A stretch of DNA of 24,593 bases, taken from assembly GCA_964570205.1 (NCBI GenBank), contig CAZMXI010000064.1, positions 1 to 24,593 of the forward strand. Reading direction: 5' to 3'. This document shows, one piece after another, positions 8,032-14,822 of this stretch. The translations under genes and the position numbers were made by a program. Source of the stretch: CAZMXI01 sp964570205. GTDB taxonomy: Bacteria > Planctomycetota > Phycisphaerae > Tepidisphaerales > Tepidisphaeraceae. How positions within the stretch are numbered: position 1 is the first letter of the stretch; each line of letters begins with the position of its first letter. Under the pieces are notes generated by a model, which made no database searches, had not been told where the DNA came from, and worked only from the letters and a program-made list of their open reading frames with translations.

Positions 8032-9405
8032 CTATCGCTCCGCCGGCTTGCGCTCGAACAGCCACACCCAGCCGTGCTGCTCATACTCCCGCGGCAGCTT
8101 GTTGCGCAGCGCCTGCATCTGCTGCATGAGTTCCATGAACTCCTTCTGGACCGCTTCGCGCTCCTGCGTTGTCAACTCAGTACCTCGCGAGTTGAAGTAC
8201 TTCTGGGCGGCCTTGTCATACCGCGGCTGCAATTCCTTGATCTGCGCCCGGGCTTTCTCGTGTTCCGCCTTCTGCTCCGCGGTCGGCTCCGGCAGATCGG
8301 GTTTCTGGACGGCAAGGTCGCCCAGCAGCAGGTCCGGCCGGCCGTCGCCGTTCCAGTCGGCCACGCAGATCTTCGCTCGGCTGCCGCGCCTCGCCTCGGC
8401 CGGCGCGCCCGGGCCATAGACCGCCGGCGCTGCCTTGGGCACCAGCACCCGCCCGGCGGCGAACATCGGCAGTTTCGTCTGCTGATCGATTTCGCCGGTG
8501 TTGCGATAAAGCGTGACGCTTCCATCGCCCGCGCCGACCAGCAGGTCGGGCTTGCCATCGCCATCCCAGTCGGCGATGCACGGACCGGCCTGCGCGCCCA
8601 CCTGGATCGGCTTGCCGCCGGCGGCGATCTGCTGATCCTTCCCGAACGCCCATGCCTTGGTGGTGCCTTCATTGGGCACGAAATGCACGCCGCCCCTGAT
8701 GGTGCCGACAATCAGATCCAGCGCGCCGTCTTTGTTCAGGTCAACGACGCATACGGCCGAGGCTGTACCGGTTATGCCGCCCTGTTGGCCCGGCTTGAAC
8801 TCGATCCACTCGCCTTCATAGACGATGTATTGTTTGCCTTCCTTCCGCTCGAACTCGGCATCGCCGGCAATCAGCAGTTCGCGATCGTCGTTGCGCTGAA
8901 TGCCGCCGCCAATGTTGATCGATTTGCCGGCCTTGTCTTGCAGCTTGATACGCCCATCGAACTGGCCGCGCCCAAGGCCCTTGAAGTAGAAGATCTCGCC
9001 CGGCCAGGAGCCCGAGACCACGTCGTTGATCCCATCGCCATCGAGGTCCACAACCTGTGGACCAAACCCCACGCATCAGCCAGCGGGGATGCGCCCGTTG
9101 TCAGCGCCATCCTTGAATAGCTGCCCCGCGGCCAGCTTCGGGGCGGCCGCCGTGCCCTCGTTGCGGTAGATCCAGAGCTTGCCCTCGCCAAACTGCCCCA
9201 CGAGCAGGTCCGGCACGCCATCGCCGTCGAAGTCGGCGACGAGCGGGGCGGCGTGGCCGATGGCCGTGTCGATCGGCTTGCCGGCCGCCTCGATGCGAAC
9301 CGGAGGGCTGAGCTCTGGGTCCAGCCCCACCAGGTCGGTCTGCGCGCCCGCGCCGCCCGCGGCCTGCCCACCCGCCATCGCCGCCAGAAGAACGCTCTTG
9401 AACAT
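8032..9405 (-). CDS. Secreted FG-GAP/VCBS protein with in-frame UGA, candidate selenoprotein
   Basis: Read through its UGA, the gene encodes 457 residues. A signal peptide (about 1-21) is followed by Ca-binding FG-GAP/VCBS loops: DFDGDG (58-63), DLDGDG (120-125), DLNKDG (222-227), DWDGDG (279-284) and DWNGDG (350-355). These suggest an extracellular beta-propeller; the last 90 residues look like a charged coiled coil. Codon 110 is UGA (9076-9078), followed by Cys111, giving 'RIPAG-U-C-VGFGPQ'. The frame does not shift and FG-GAP repeats continue on both sides. The start at 9405 has GGAGG six nt upstream and a promoter at 9439-9467. The part after the UGA has only a GTG without a ribosome binding site. 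The ATG overlapping the UGA is out of frame. With the hairpin at 9045-9063, Sec insertion is the best explanation. A nonsense mutation or sequencing error (TGG, TGC or TGT) remains possible. No sel genes lie in this window. Confidence 0.75.
9045..9063 (-). promoter_or_regulatory. Candidate bacterial SECIS hairpin
   Basis: On the mRNA, GGTCCAC pairs perfectly with GTGGACC around the loop AGGTT. The stem begins 12 nt after the UGA and the loop begins 19 nt after it. A short stem, a small apical loop with G among its first two bases and this spacing fit the bacterial SECIS consensus as I recall it. The hairpin encodes G-P-Q-V-V-D and uses CCA and GTT codons that look uncommon in this gene by eye, as expected if RNA structure were selected. 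Confidence 0.6.
9076..9078 (-). other. In-frame UGA, candidate selenocysteine codon 110
   Basis: UGA at codon 110 of the FG-GAP gene is followed directly by a UGC cysteine codon. It lies between the first and second calcium-binding loops. A Sec-Cys pair could form a selenenylsulfide or bind metal; that role is inference. Confidence 0.6.
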
Positions 9406-9438
9406 TCAAGGCCTCCGCCAGATTGCAGGAATGTGCTC

Positions 9439-9467
9439 AGTATACCGACAGGCGAGCGAGGAGCCAG
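9439..9467 (-). promoter_or_regulatory. Putative promoter of the FG-GAP gene
   Basis: On the minus strand CTGGCT (9462-9467) and TATACT (9439-9444) are 17 nt apart. Predicted transcription starts near 9432, leaving a leader of about 27 nt with GGAGG before the ATG at 9405. This supports 9405 as a true start. Confidence 0.5.
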
Positions 9468-9526
9468 ACAACGCTGATGCAATGGGCGAGATCTTCAGCC
9501 AACCGCCCTTCCTGACCGCACTTGCG

Positions 9527-11137
9527 TCATGGGAACAGCAACCCCTGCACCTCACGCCTTGCCGCCTCGGATAAACATGGAAATTGGCGAAGAAGAGCCG
9601 CGGCCGATAGATTCCCCAATTCTGATGGCTCGATCTTATGGAGCCCGCCGCCGTATACGCGTCCCTCTCCGCGCAGTTCGTGGCCGGTGATTTCCGAGAG
9701 AGCCGCCTGCACGTTGGCGGCCGCAGAGGGATTGTGGCTAAGCAACTGCCGAAGTGATCCGGTGGGATAGAGCATCAGATACAGATTCGTGGCGATAGCC
9801 TGCGACCGGTTCCAGATGAAGCGAAACGGGCGCGCCTGCTCAGCGCCACGGCCCATATAGGTGCAGAGGAATGGCGCGGGCTCGCGCTGTTCCTGCTTGT
9901 ACCACGGAGTGCGCTTGCCCACGAGATAGCCCCTTCTGACGCCGAGCGTCTCGGCGGTCTGCAGATACTCCCAAAGGGCGGGATGGCGAGCCTGGACGAT
10001 GTGCTCGGGCAGGCCACAATCGATTAAGCAGAGCTGGGGGTCGATCAGGGGGTATCCATCGTCGTCGGGCTCGATCACCGTCGCCTTGAGATGTCGTGGG
10101 CTGGGGAGGATCGGGCGCAGGCAGCGCGCGGGAAGCCGCCAACGCTTCGCGTCAGCCCGCTCCAGGACAAAAAACTTGTTGCCACCGGTCGCGATGCCGC
10201 GCTGGATGCGGAAGAAGTCGGCGAGGTTCGGGCCACCGTCACCGCAGGAAATGCGACGGTCGTTCTTCGCGTGGCCGGGATAGACAGTCCATTTGCGCGA
10301 GGTGCGCAATCGCTCAAGCGACACGCGCTCGATGGCATGGGGCTTGGCGAGCGAACCGCCGAGCGTGAATTGGGGCTCGTGGTCGGGCGGCGGAACTGCT
10401 TTGCGAAAGACCAGCACGACCGACGACACGAGCGCATCGTCGAACTGAACGTCATCGGGGTGGAAGCGATGGGCGCGGATGAGCGTCACACGATCTGCAA
10501 GGTAGCGCCTCAGGACAGCGCCGTAGTTGACATCCATGAACTCGGAGGGGATCAGCCAGGCGGCGTAGCCCCCGTCCGCCATCCATGCCGTGGCGAGCAG
10601 GAGAAAATAGACGTAAAGGCCAGCCAGGCCATTCACTTCTACGCCGGCCATCGCTTTCACGAGGCTTTGCAGCTCTTGCTTCTCTTCGCGACACAGGTGG
10701 TGGTGGCGAACGTAGGGCGGATTGGCGAGGATCAGGTTAGGCGAAGGTGGGCGCGAGTTGCCGGCGACCAGCCGGGAGAAATCCCCTTCCATGACCAAAA
10801 GGCCAGACGCCGCCCATAGATCCCTGGCCGCGCGGCAGAAGGCGGGATCAAGCTCGATGCCGATCGCGCTGCTGATCCGGCCAGACCCGAAGACCTTCAA
10901 TGCGGCGGAGAAGAAACTGCCCGAGCCCACGGCAGGGTCGGCGAAGTGTATGCCGCCCTCACGGTTGCCCATGATCGAGTCGACGAATCGAGCGATCTCG
11001 ACGGCCAGATTGTGTGGCGTCGCGAACTGCCCGAGGCGATTGCGGTCTGCCATCGACCTGGCCGAATCGATTGCATTCTGAATCGATTGGCGGCGCAGCT
11101 CCATCGGGTTGTTGCCGTGCGCAATCATTCCTGTCAT
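9527..11137 (-). CDS. Type II restriction-modification adenine-N6 methyltransferase
   Basis: This 536-residue enzyme would methylate adenine in the recognition site of the adjacent XamI-like nuclease, probably GTCGAC if specificity follows that family. It has motif X 'LGQFATP' (35-41), the AdoMet-binding motif I DPAVGSGSF (67-75), an acidic motif II (ELD, 95-97) and the catalytic NPPY (139-142), the order of gamma-class N6-adenine methylases. Residues from about 300 onward should form the target-recognition region. The start at 11137 is set by a 4-nt ATGA overlap with the endonuclease stop, implying translational coupling; a further upstream start would run into that gene. The gene is complete. 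Methylase class is firm; specificity is inferred from the neighbour. Confidence 0.9.
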   Translation of the reverse strand: MTGMIAHGNNPMELRRQSIQNAIDSARSMADRNRLGQFATPHNLAVEIARFVDSIMGNREGGIHFADPAVGSGSFFSAALKVFGSGRISSAIGIELDPAFCRAARDLWAASGLLVMEGDFSRLVAGNSRPPSPNLILANPPYVRHHHLCREEKQELQSLVKAMAGVEVNGLAGLYVYFLLLATAWMADGGYAAWLIPSEFMDVNYGAVLRRYLADRVTLIRAHRFHPDDVQFDDALVSSVVLVFRKAVPPPDHEPQFTLGGSLAKPHAIERVSLERLRTSRKWTVYPGHAKNDRRISCGDGGPNLADFFRIQRGIATGGNKFFVLERADAKRWRLPARCLRPILPSPRHLKATVIEPDDDGYPLIDPQLCLIDCGLPEHIVQARHPALWEYLQTAETLGVRRGYLVGKRTPWYKQEQREPAPFLCTYMGRGAEQARPFRFIWNRSQAIATNLYLMLYPTGSLRQLLSHNPSAAANVQAALSEITGHELRGEGRVYGGGLHKIEPSELGNLSAAALLRQFPCLSEAARREVQGLLFP

Positions 11138-12087
11138 ATGCCCAGTGCCGCAAGGTCCTCGATCCGATGCTCCCAAACCCAGTCGATGCCCTCGGCGGCC
11201 TCGTATCCCAGGTAGTCGCTCCCGAAGTACCCGCAGAGGAAGAGGACGAACACCACGTTCTGACCGTATGTCGCCTGGAGCTGGTGGATCTTCGTCGCTT
11301 CTTCCTTACGCCGCTTGTTCGTGTTCGTGAAGTCGCCTGCCGACTTGGCTTCAATGAGCACGGGCAACCGATCCTGGCGCAGCGTCTTCGGCTGGATGAC
11401 GACATCGACCGGGATATTCACTTTCACCACTTGGCCGACAGGCAGGTTCATCCGAAAGCCGTAGGTGCCCGCGGCCATTTCGGCCAGCGGCTTGCCGGCG
11501 GGATGGGTTTGCCTTCGATATCCGCGTGCCTCGAGATACTGGCCAATCAGTGCAAGCTGCCGCTGTTCCTGGGCATTGCGGACGATGGGATTGGCGACGG
11601 CGCTGCACAAGCGGTCGGCCACGATCGTAGATGCTCGGTCTCGCTCATGCTCGCTCGGGATCGTGTTCGCGTCGAGCCATGGAAAGATATCCCGATCCAG
11701 CAGCTTGCCGAGTACACCGCAGACGGCGGTCAAGTGGCCGAGAAGCACGTCTTCCTTCATGCGCGAGGCCAGCTTCCCCACTTCCATCCTGCCAATGAGC
11801 CCTTTGTTTGCGCCTGCCAGGCCGATCAGCCGGTCCACTGCGAGTGGTGGAGCAGCGCACATGCGGAGCGTGGGGAGCGCGCCGGGGTTGGCCCTGAGTG
11901 CGTCTGGATTGAGGTTGCGCAGGTCGCCAGTCGCGATCAGTGCCGCTTTGACGTCTTCGGTGGCCTTGGCGCGAGTGGAGCGGAAAGCTTGGGGCGCGAA
12001 CTGGACGAACCACTGATTGAATTGGTCCACGGAGGCCGCGATGTCGGCCTTCCAGAGATGCGGCTTGTCGGCGTTCACCTTTCGCAA
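11134..12087 (-). CDS. XamI-family type II restriction endonuclease
   Basis: This 317-residue protein resembles the XamI endonuclease family: 'WKADIAASVDQFNQWFVQFAP' type text at 12-32, 'LPTLRM...PPLAVDRLIGLAG' at 71-92, and 'DRDIFPWLDA' at 131-140. Family members described cut GTCGAC. The nuclease centre is likely a PD-(D/E)xK variant with D228 and the E-A-K of 'LPVLIEAKSAGDF' (E246, K248). It precedes its methylase with an ATGA overlap. The longest frame starts with TTG at 12087, where the predicted transcript also starts. GTG at 12078 is an alternative, and no good Shine-Dalgarno sequence favours either. No controller (C) protein gene is visible. The frame looks intact, so the system may be active. 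Confidence 0.87.
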   Translation of the reverse strand: MRKVNADKPHLWKADIAASVDQFNQWFVQFAPQAFRSTRAKATEDVKAALIATGDLRNLNPDALRANPGALPTLRMCAAPPLAVDRLIGLAGANKGLIGRMEVGKLASRMKEDVLLGHLTAVCGVLGKLLDRDIFPWLDANTIPSEHERDRASTIVADRLCSAVANPIVRNAQEQRQLALIGQYLEARGYRRQTHPAGKPLAEMAAGTYGFRMNLPVGQVVKVNIPVDVVIQPKTLRQDRLPVLIEAKSAGDFTNTNKRRKEEATKIHQLQATYGQNVVFVLFLCGYFGSDYLGYEAAEGIDWVWEHRIEDLAALGI

Positions 12088-12094
12088 CGCGGCG

Positions 12095-12123
12095 AATCTA
12101 CCACAAATCCACTGTAGCGTGAA
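12095..12123 (-). promoter_or_regulatory. Putative promoter of the restriction-modification operon
   Basis: On the minus strand TTCACG (12118-12123) and TAGATT (12095-12100) are 17 nt apart. The -10 box ends 7 nt before the TTG at 12087, predicting a leaderless or near-leaderless mRNA. Confidence 0.45.
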
Positions 12124-12164
12124 TCCTGGCGAGCTCGTGGATTGGGGTTAGTTGGCCGGGGTGA

Positions 12165-12192
12165 TTGATCTGTGGCGGCGGTTGGATATGCT
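12165..12192 (+). promoter_or_regulatory. Putative promoter of the aldose epimerase gene
   Basis: TTGATC (12165-12170) and TATGCT (12187-12192) are separated by 16 nt. Transcription would start near 12199, just ahead of AAGGAG (12201-12206). Confidence 0.5.
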
Positions 12193-12212
12193 GTGCGGGC
12201 AAGGAGCAACCT

Positions 12213-13361
12213 ATGAAACAAACCGGTCTATTGACGCTGTTGGCGGTGTGCGGCGGGGTTGTGCTTTTTTCCTCGGCATCGTGTTCGGAACAGAAGAAAA
12301 ACAACCAGGCGGGATCACTCATGCCCATCCAGAAGAGCGAATTCGGCAAGACCAAGGACGGCCAGACCGTCGAGCTGTACACGCTCACCAACGACAACGG
12401 CCTGGTCGCCAAGATAATGACCTACGGGGCGACGTTGACCGAACTGCACGTGCCAGACCGCGATGGCAAGCTGGCGAACATCGTGCTGGGGTTCGACAAC
12501 TTCGCGCAGTATGAGGCGGGGCACCCGTTCTTCGGTTCCACGATCGGCCGCTACGGCAACCGCATCGACCGCGGCAGGTTCACCCTCAACGGCCGAGAGT
12601 ATTCGCTGCCGATCAACAACGATCCCAACCACCTGCACGGCGGACCGAACGGCTTCGACAAGCGCATCTGGAAGGCTCGCCCCGCGGCATCGTCGGCCGG
12701 CCCGGCTGTGGAATTCACGTATATCGCCAAGGATGGCGAGGAAGGCTATCCGGGCAACCTGACGGCGGTGGTGACTTACACCCTGACTGACAAGAACGAG
12801 CTGCGCATCGACTATCGCGCTGTCAGCGACAAGGCGACGCCGGTGAACCTGACGAACCACACATACTTCAACTTGGCCGGCTCGGGTAAGGGGACGATCC
12901 TGGATCACGTGCTGATGCTGAACGCGCCACAGCACACGGTGACGGCCGAGAACCTGATCCCGACGGGCGAGATCGCCCCCGTGGCGGGCACTTACCTCGA
13001 TTTCACCAAACCGATGAAGATCGGCTCGCGGATTTCCCAGACGAAGTTCGACGGCTACGACAACAACTTCGTCCTGGCCAAGTCCAAGCCGGATGCGTTG
13101 ACGCTGGCGGCCAGGGTCCAGGAGCCGACCAGCGGCCGGGTCATGGAGATCCACACCACCGAGCCGGGAATCCAGTTCTACACCGGCAACTACGTCAAGG
13201 ATATCAAGGGCATCGGCGGAACCTACGACAAGCACAGCGGGTTCTGCCTCGAGACCCAGCATTATCCCGATTCGCCGAACAAGCCGACCTTTCCCAATAC
13301 GATCCTGAAGCCCGGCGAAACCTATAAGACGACGACGATTCACCGGTTCTCTGCGAAGTGA
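12213..13361 (+). CDS. galM: Aldose 1-epimerase (mutarotase), probable lipoprotein
   Basis: This 382-residue enzyme interconverts alpha and beta anomers of hexoses. After a lipoprotein signal (hydrophobic 5-20, lipobox SASC with C24) comes the mutarotase beta-sandwich. It carries 'GRYGNRIDRGRF' (112-123), 'NHLHGG' (139-144), the catalytic His in 'NHTYFNLAG' (H216), the substrate Asp in the 'GYDNNFVL' segment and the catalytic Glu in 'FCLETQHYPDSPN' (E347). The start at 12213 follows AAGGAG by 6 nt. Mutarotases are usually cytoplasmic or periplasmic, so a lipidated form suggests action on sugars outside the inner membrane. The gene is divergent from the restriction-modification operon. Family assignment is firm; lipidation is predicted from sequence only. 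Confidence 0.92.
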   Translation: MKQTGLLTLLAVCGGVVLFSSASCSEQKKNNQAGSLMPIQKSEFGKTKDGQTVELYTLTNDNGLVAKIMTYGATLTELHVPDRDGKLANIVLGFDNFAQYEAGHPFFGSTIGRYGNRIDRGRFTLNGREYSLPINNDPNHLHGGPNGFDKRIWKARPAASSAGPAVEFTYIAKDGEEGYPGNLTAVVTYTLTDKNELRIDYRAVSDKATPVNLTNHTYFNLAGSGKGTILDHVLMLNAPQHTVTAENLIPTGEIAPVAGTYLDFTKPMKIGSRISQTKFDGYDNNFVLAKSKPDALTLAARVQEPTSGRVMEIHTTEPGIQFYTGNYVKDIKGIGGTYDKHSGFCLETQHYPDSPNKPTFPNTILKPGETYKTTTIHRFSAK

Positions 13362-13381
13362 ACGGCTCGTCATGGCTCGGG

Positions 13382-13421
13382 CCCCGCCGGGCGACTGGTG
13401 CGATAGCACATCCCCGGCGGG
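13382..13421. repeat. Nested GC-rich hairpin between galM and the UbiA-type gene
   Basis: CCCGCCGGG (13383-13391) pairs perfectly with CCCGGCGGG (13413-13421). Inside the loop GTGC (13398-13401) pairs with GCAC (13406-13409) around GATA. No T-run follows. It may end galM transcription or slow polymerase; a -10-like TATGAT lies at 13427-13432, just downstream. Confidence 0.5.
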
Positions 13422-13453
13422 TGGCGTATGATGGCCGCTTTGGGGCACCGGCC

Positions 13454-14497
13454 ATGCTCGATCGGCTCTCTCGACGACTGCTGACGGTTCTGCAATTGAC
13501 GCGGATGGCGCTGGTCTTCACCGCCATCTCGAATACGCTGGCCGCGCATTTGATCGCTGTCCGCAGTTCGGTGAACAGCCAGGCCGAGGTTCTCGCTCTT
13601 CTGGACTGGCGTCAACTGGCGGCGCTGGCAATGGTATCGATAGGTCTATATGGGTTCGGGATGTCGCTGAACGACATCATCGATCGTCGGCGCGACCGCC
13701 AGTTTGCCGCACATCGGCCGTTGCCATCGGGACGGATTCGGCTCTTATCCGCACACGTTGTCTGCTTCGGGCTGATTGCCATGGCATCGGCGGCGGGTTG
13801 GATTTATGCCAGCTTCCCCGCGCCGGGCTGGCGAAGCCTGGTACCGCTTGCCGTGACGGCAGTGCTGATCACCGCGTACGATTTCGCCGGCAAGTACCTT
13901 GTGGCAGTGGGTTTGCTGACGCTCGGGCTGATCCGGTTTTTCCATGCCCTGATCCCTGCGCCGGATATGGTGCTGCTTTGGCACCCGCTGCTGCTGTTTA
14001 CTCATGTGGCGGTGCTCAGTACCGTGGCCTACCACTGGGAGCAGAAGCGGCCAGCGCTGACACCAGTCCACTGGTGGGGGGTGTTTGGGGGCGTCGCACT
14101 ATTAGATGTGGCGCTGGTGCTCGTGGAATGGCGGAAGTGGTCCCATGGTCTGGGCGATGCCCTGTGGCTGAAACAGGCATTGGTGATCCCCTTTGCATTG
14201 ATGGTTGGTTATGCGGCCATAGGGTGGATGATCTGGCACAGAAGCGCTGGGCCGCGGCAGGCGGGGCAGACACTCATGCTGACCGGGCTGTTGTGGCTGA
14301 TCCTGTATGATGCGGCTCTTGTGGGTATATATGTTGGGCCTGCTTACGCGGGTTTCGTCGCACTTCTTCTGCCGCTCTCTTATCTGTCGGTCCAAGTGAT
14401 GAGGTGGTGGGCGAGCATCATCCTGTTGTCGCAAGCGCCAGCCTATGAACGGGCCCGACATCCATCCAACAGGGGGTTCGGAGAGAACCGCGACTGA
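13454..14497 (+). CDS. UbiA-superfamily prenyltransferase
   Basis: This 347-residue membrane enzyme would transfer a prenyl chain to an acceptor using a prenyl diphosphate. It has about eight or nine membrane segments. The first Asp-rich motif is N73-D74-x-x-D77-x-x-x-D81 in 'SLNDIIDRRRDRQ', followed by the family hallmark 'HRPLPSGRI' (88-96). The second motif is degenerate: 'AYDFAGK' at 141-147 in place of D-x-x-x-D. That pattern is seen in the EboC-like and other uncharacterised UbiA branches, so quinone synthesis cannot be assumed. ATG 13454 gives a normal N-terminus; a GTG at 13358 overlapping the galM stop would add 32 unlikely residues that cross the hairpin. There is no clear Shine-Dalgarno sequence. 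Substrates are unknown. Confidence 0.82.
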   Translation: MLDRLSRRLLTVLQLTRMALVFTAISNTLAAHLIAVRSSVNSQAEVLALLDWRQLAALAMVSIGLYGFGMSLNDIIDRRRDRQFAAHRPLPSGRIRLLSAHVVCFGLIAMASAAGWIYASFPAPGWRSLVPLAVTAVLITAYDFAGKYLVAVGLLTLGLIRFFHALIPAPDMVLLWHPLLLFTHVAVLSTVAYHWEQKRPALTPVHWWGVFGGVALLDVALVLVEWRKWSHGLGDALWLKQALVIPFALMVGYAAIGWMIWHRSAGPRQAGQTLMLTGLLWLILYDAALVGIYVGPAYAGFVALLLPLSYLSVQVMRWWASIILLSQAPAYERARHPSNRGFGENRD

Positions 14498-14512
14498 CAT
14501 AACCTGTTCATT

Positions 14513-14537
14513 AGCAAATATTTGCGTGAAATTTGCT
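14513..14537. repeat. AT-rich overlapping palindromes, possible operator
   Basis: GCAAATATTTGC (14514-14525) is a perfect 12-bp palindrome. AGCAAAT (14513-14519) also forms an inverted repeat with ATTTGCT (14531-14537). Such sequence stands out in GC-rich DNA and could bind a regulator of the downstream promoter. Confidence 0.45.
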
Positions 14538-14590
14538 GAGGCCGCCGTTGGACCGTGCATGGCGTGCGTTAAAATTCCTGCACCGGTTCT

Positions 14591-14618
14591 TTGCAATATA
14601 CGTTACTTGCGGTAGAAT
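14591..14618 (+). promoter_or_regulatory. Putative promoter of a short transcript
   Basis: TTGCAA (14591-14596) and TAGAAT (14613-14618) are 16 nt apart, close to sigma70 consensus. Predicted start is near 14625. The only thing downstream before the C25-like gene is the terminator at 14643-14685. Confidence 0.5.
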
Positions 14619-14624
14619 TTACGC

Positions 14625-14685
14625 ATCTTACCTAGCCCTCCGGCGCCCCGTCGCACGCCCTCCAGCGGCGGGGTGCTCTTTTTTT
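14625..14685 (+). ncRNA. Candidate small RNA of about 60 nt
   Basis: A promoter-like pair followed within about 20 nt by a strong intrinsic terminator would yield a transcript of about 60 nt without an ORF. Alternatively the terminator ends the UbiA-type message and the promoter match is chance, or the unit is an attenuator ahead of the C25-like gene. No known RNA family is recognised. Confidence 0.3.
14643..14685 (+). terminator. Intrinsic terminator with long T-run
   Basis: GCGCCCCG (14643-14650) pairs with CGGGGTGC (14669-14676), with one G-T wobble, and is followed directly by TC and seven T residues (14677-14685). It would stop transcription coming from the UbiA-type gene or from the promoter at 14591-14618. 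Confidence 0.8.
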
Positions 14686-14822
14686 GAGGCTGGCCCTCGG
14701 GGGATGCCGCTCTAACACGGTTTGGGTTACAGGAATTACGGCTGGTCCGCTGCGCTGCGGGATACACTTGGGTGCGTCGGCTGGTAGAATCGTCCCCGGC
14801 TTATCCCGAAAGAGGAGGCAAT

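Larger units (their letters stand above)
14498..14822. other. Non-coding region between UbiA-type and C25-like genes
   Basis: No convincing protein gene is seen here. The left part (14498-14620) is AT-rich compared with its surroundings. It holds overlapping palindromes (14513-14537), a promoter-like pair (14591-14618) and an intrinsic terminator (14643-14685). The right end holds TAGAAT (14785-14790), a possible -10 box for the C25-like gene, then AGGAGG before its TTG start. Confidence 0.6.

Noticed and set aside
8032..9072. Separate gene starting at GTG 9072
   Set aside because: It has no ribosome binding site or signal peptide and begins within an FG-GAP repeat; it is better read as the continuation of the gene that starts at 9405.
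8816..9076. ATG overlapping the UGA at 9076-9078 as a restart site for the FG-GAP gene
   Set aside because: The ATG is in a different frame and leads to a short unrelated peptide stopping at 8816, so it cannot restart the FG-GAP reading frame.
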